Origin: Fodinibius roseus
Lineage (GTDB): Bacteria > Bacteroidota > Rhodothermia > Balneolales > Balneolaceae
Length of the DNA: 64,000 nt
Assembly: GCF_900129315.1 (NCBI RefSeq)
Contig: NZ_FQUS01000008.1
Location: forward strand, 124,001-188,000
Reading direction: 5' to 3'
The notes under the pieces were generated by a model, which ran no database searches, was not told the origin of the DNA, and worked only from the letters and a program-made list of their open reading frames with translations. Below, piece after piece: positions 63,722 through 64,000 of the stretch (its first letter is position 1; the number at the start of each line of letters is the position of its first letter). The position numbers were made by a program, and so were the translations under genes.

Positions 63722-64000
63722 ATGGTACAAGATTACCTGCAGTCAAGAAAAGTCCAAAGCGTTATAGTAGTTACAATGAGCGCTACTATTGCGATTGTAT
63801 ATTCTCCTATTCTATATAATGATTTTTTGAATAATTGGGATGACCAGTGGATGGTCACGGGAAATCCGTATTTGAATGAATTAAACTGGTCGGGGATTTA
63901 TTCAATTTTTGTTGAACATTATCAGGGCCAGTATTCTCCAATCAATACTATTGCCTATTTGGTAACAAAAGAATTGGCAGGGATGAAACCTTTTGGATTT
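63722..64000 (+). CDS. Partial integral membrane protein, possibly PMT/GT39-like glycosyltransferase
   Basis: The frame runs from ATG at 63722 to the window edge, with 93 residues visible. The start holds a membrane helix (about 12-30, VIVVTMSATIAIVYSPILY), followed by NDFLNNWDDQWMVTGNPYLN and HYQGQYSPINTIAYL. The pattern resembles the first extracytoplasmic loop of large polyprenol-phosphate-dependent glycosyltransferases such as TMTC/PMT-type proteins, where a D-D pair follows helix 1. The rest lies outside the window, so the assignment is tentative. It follows the GT2 gene by 63 bp. Confidence 0.6.
   Translation, partial: MVQDYLQSRKVQSVIVVTMSATIAIVYSPILYNDFLNNWDDQWMVTGNPYLNELNWSGIYSIFVEHYQGQYSPINTIAYLVTKELAGMKPFGF

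Overview
The window looks like a chromosomal stretch of a Balneolota/Bacteroidota bacterium (Balneolaceae-like, probably marine or saline). Reasons: two SusC/SusD outer-membrane pairs, FecI/FecR-type control of one of them, lipoprotein signal peptides, few Shine-Dalgarno sites and several likely TTG starts. This placement is from gene content only; no rRNA or marker phylogeny is available. I recognised no tRNA, rRNA, CRISPR array, prophage or complete insertion sequence.

Region 1 (about 0.4-31.7 kb) is mostly housekeeping and ordinary metabolism. On the minus strand it holds a VOC protein, an AraC regulator, a methyltransferase, an OmpR-type response regulator/histidine kinase pair, a secreted duplicated-domain lipoprotein, an RluA-type pseudouridine synthase, and a sodium:solute symporter with its DUF3311 partner. 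DNA repair is well represented: rmuC, uvrC, recO and mutL. It also carries a sigma factor with a membrane anti-sigma candidate, an HtrA-type protease, isocitrate dehydrogenase, a glycosyltransferase resembling the queuosine mannosyltransferase family, an aldo/keto reductase, a LolC/E-type permease, lysS, a phosphopantetheinyl transferase, a DUF2520 protein and a secreted endonuclease/exonuclease/phosphatase-fold enzyme.

Region 2 (about 32-47 kb) is a polysaccharide utilisation locus: a sugar-type sodium symporter, a LacI regulator, SusC, SusD, a formylglycine sulfatase, a GH144-type endo-beta-1,2-glucanase, a GH3 beta-glucosidase reduced to its N-terminal domain, and two more LacI paralogues. 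GH144 plus GH3 suggests a beta-1,2-glucan. The sulfatase does not fit that simply.

Region 3 (about 47-61 kb) is a second locus: ECF sigma, FecR anti-sigma, STN-domain SusC, SusD, a PL38-like alginate-lyase-family protein, a large secreted cupredoxin-dehydrogenase and a VCBS/FG-GAP protein. It points to uptake of a uronic-acid polymer under cell-surface signalling. Region 4 (61-64 kb) has a nucleotidyltransferase with a tiny partner gene, a LuxR-type regulator, a family 2 glycosyltransferase and the start of a membrane glycosyltransferase-like protein, and is richer in AT.

The most unusual signal is a non-coding repeat family: about ten intergenic copies, most of 141-144 bp, with terminal inverted repeats near AGAGGGCTTTGCAAAACC. 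Four well-kept copies are flanked by perfect 3-bp direct repeats. It behaves like a miniature inverted-repeat transposable element and I cannot assign it to a known family.
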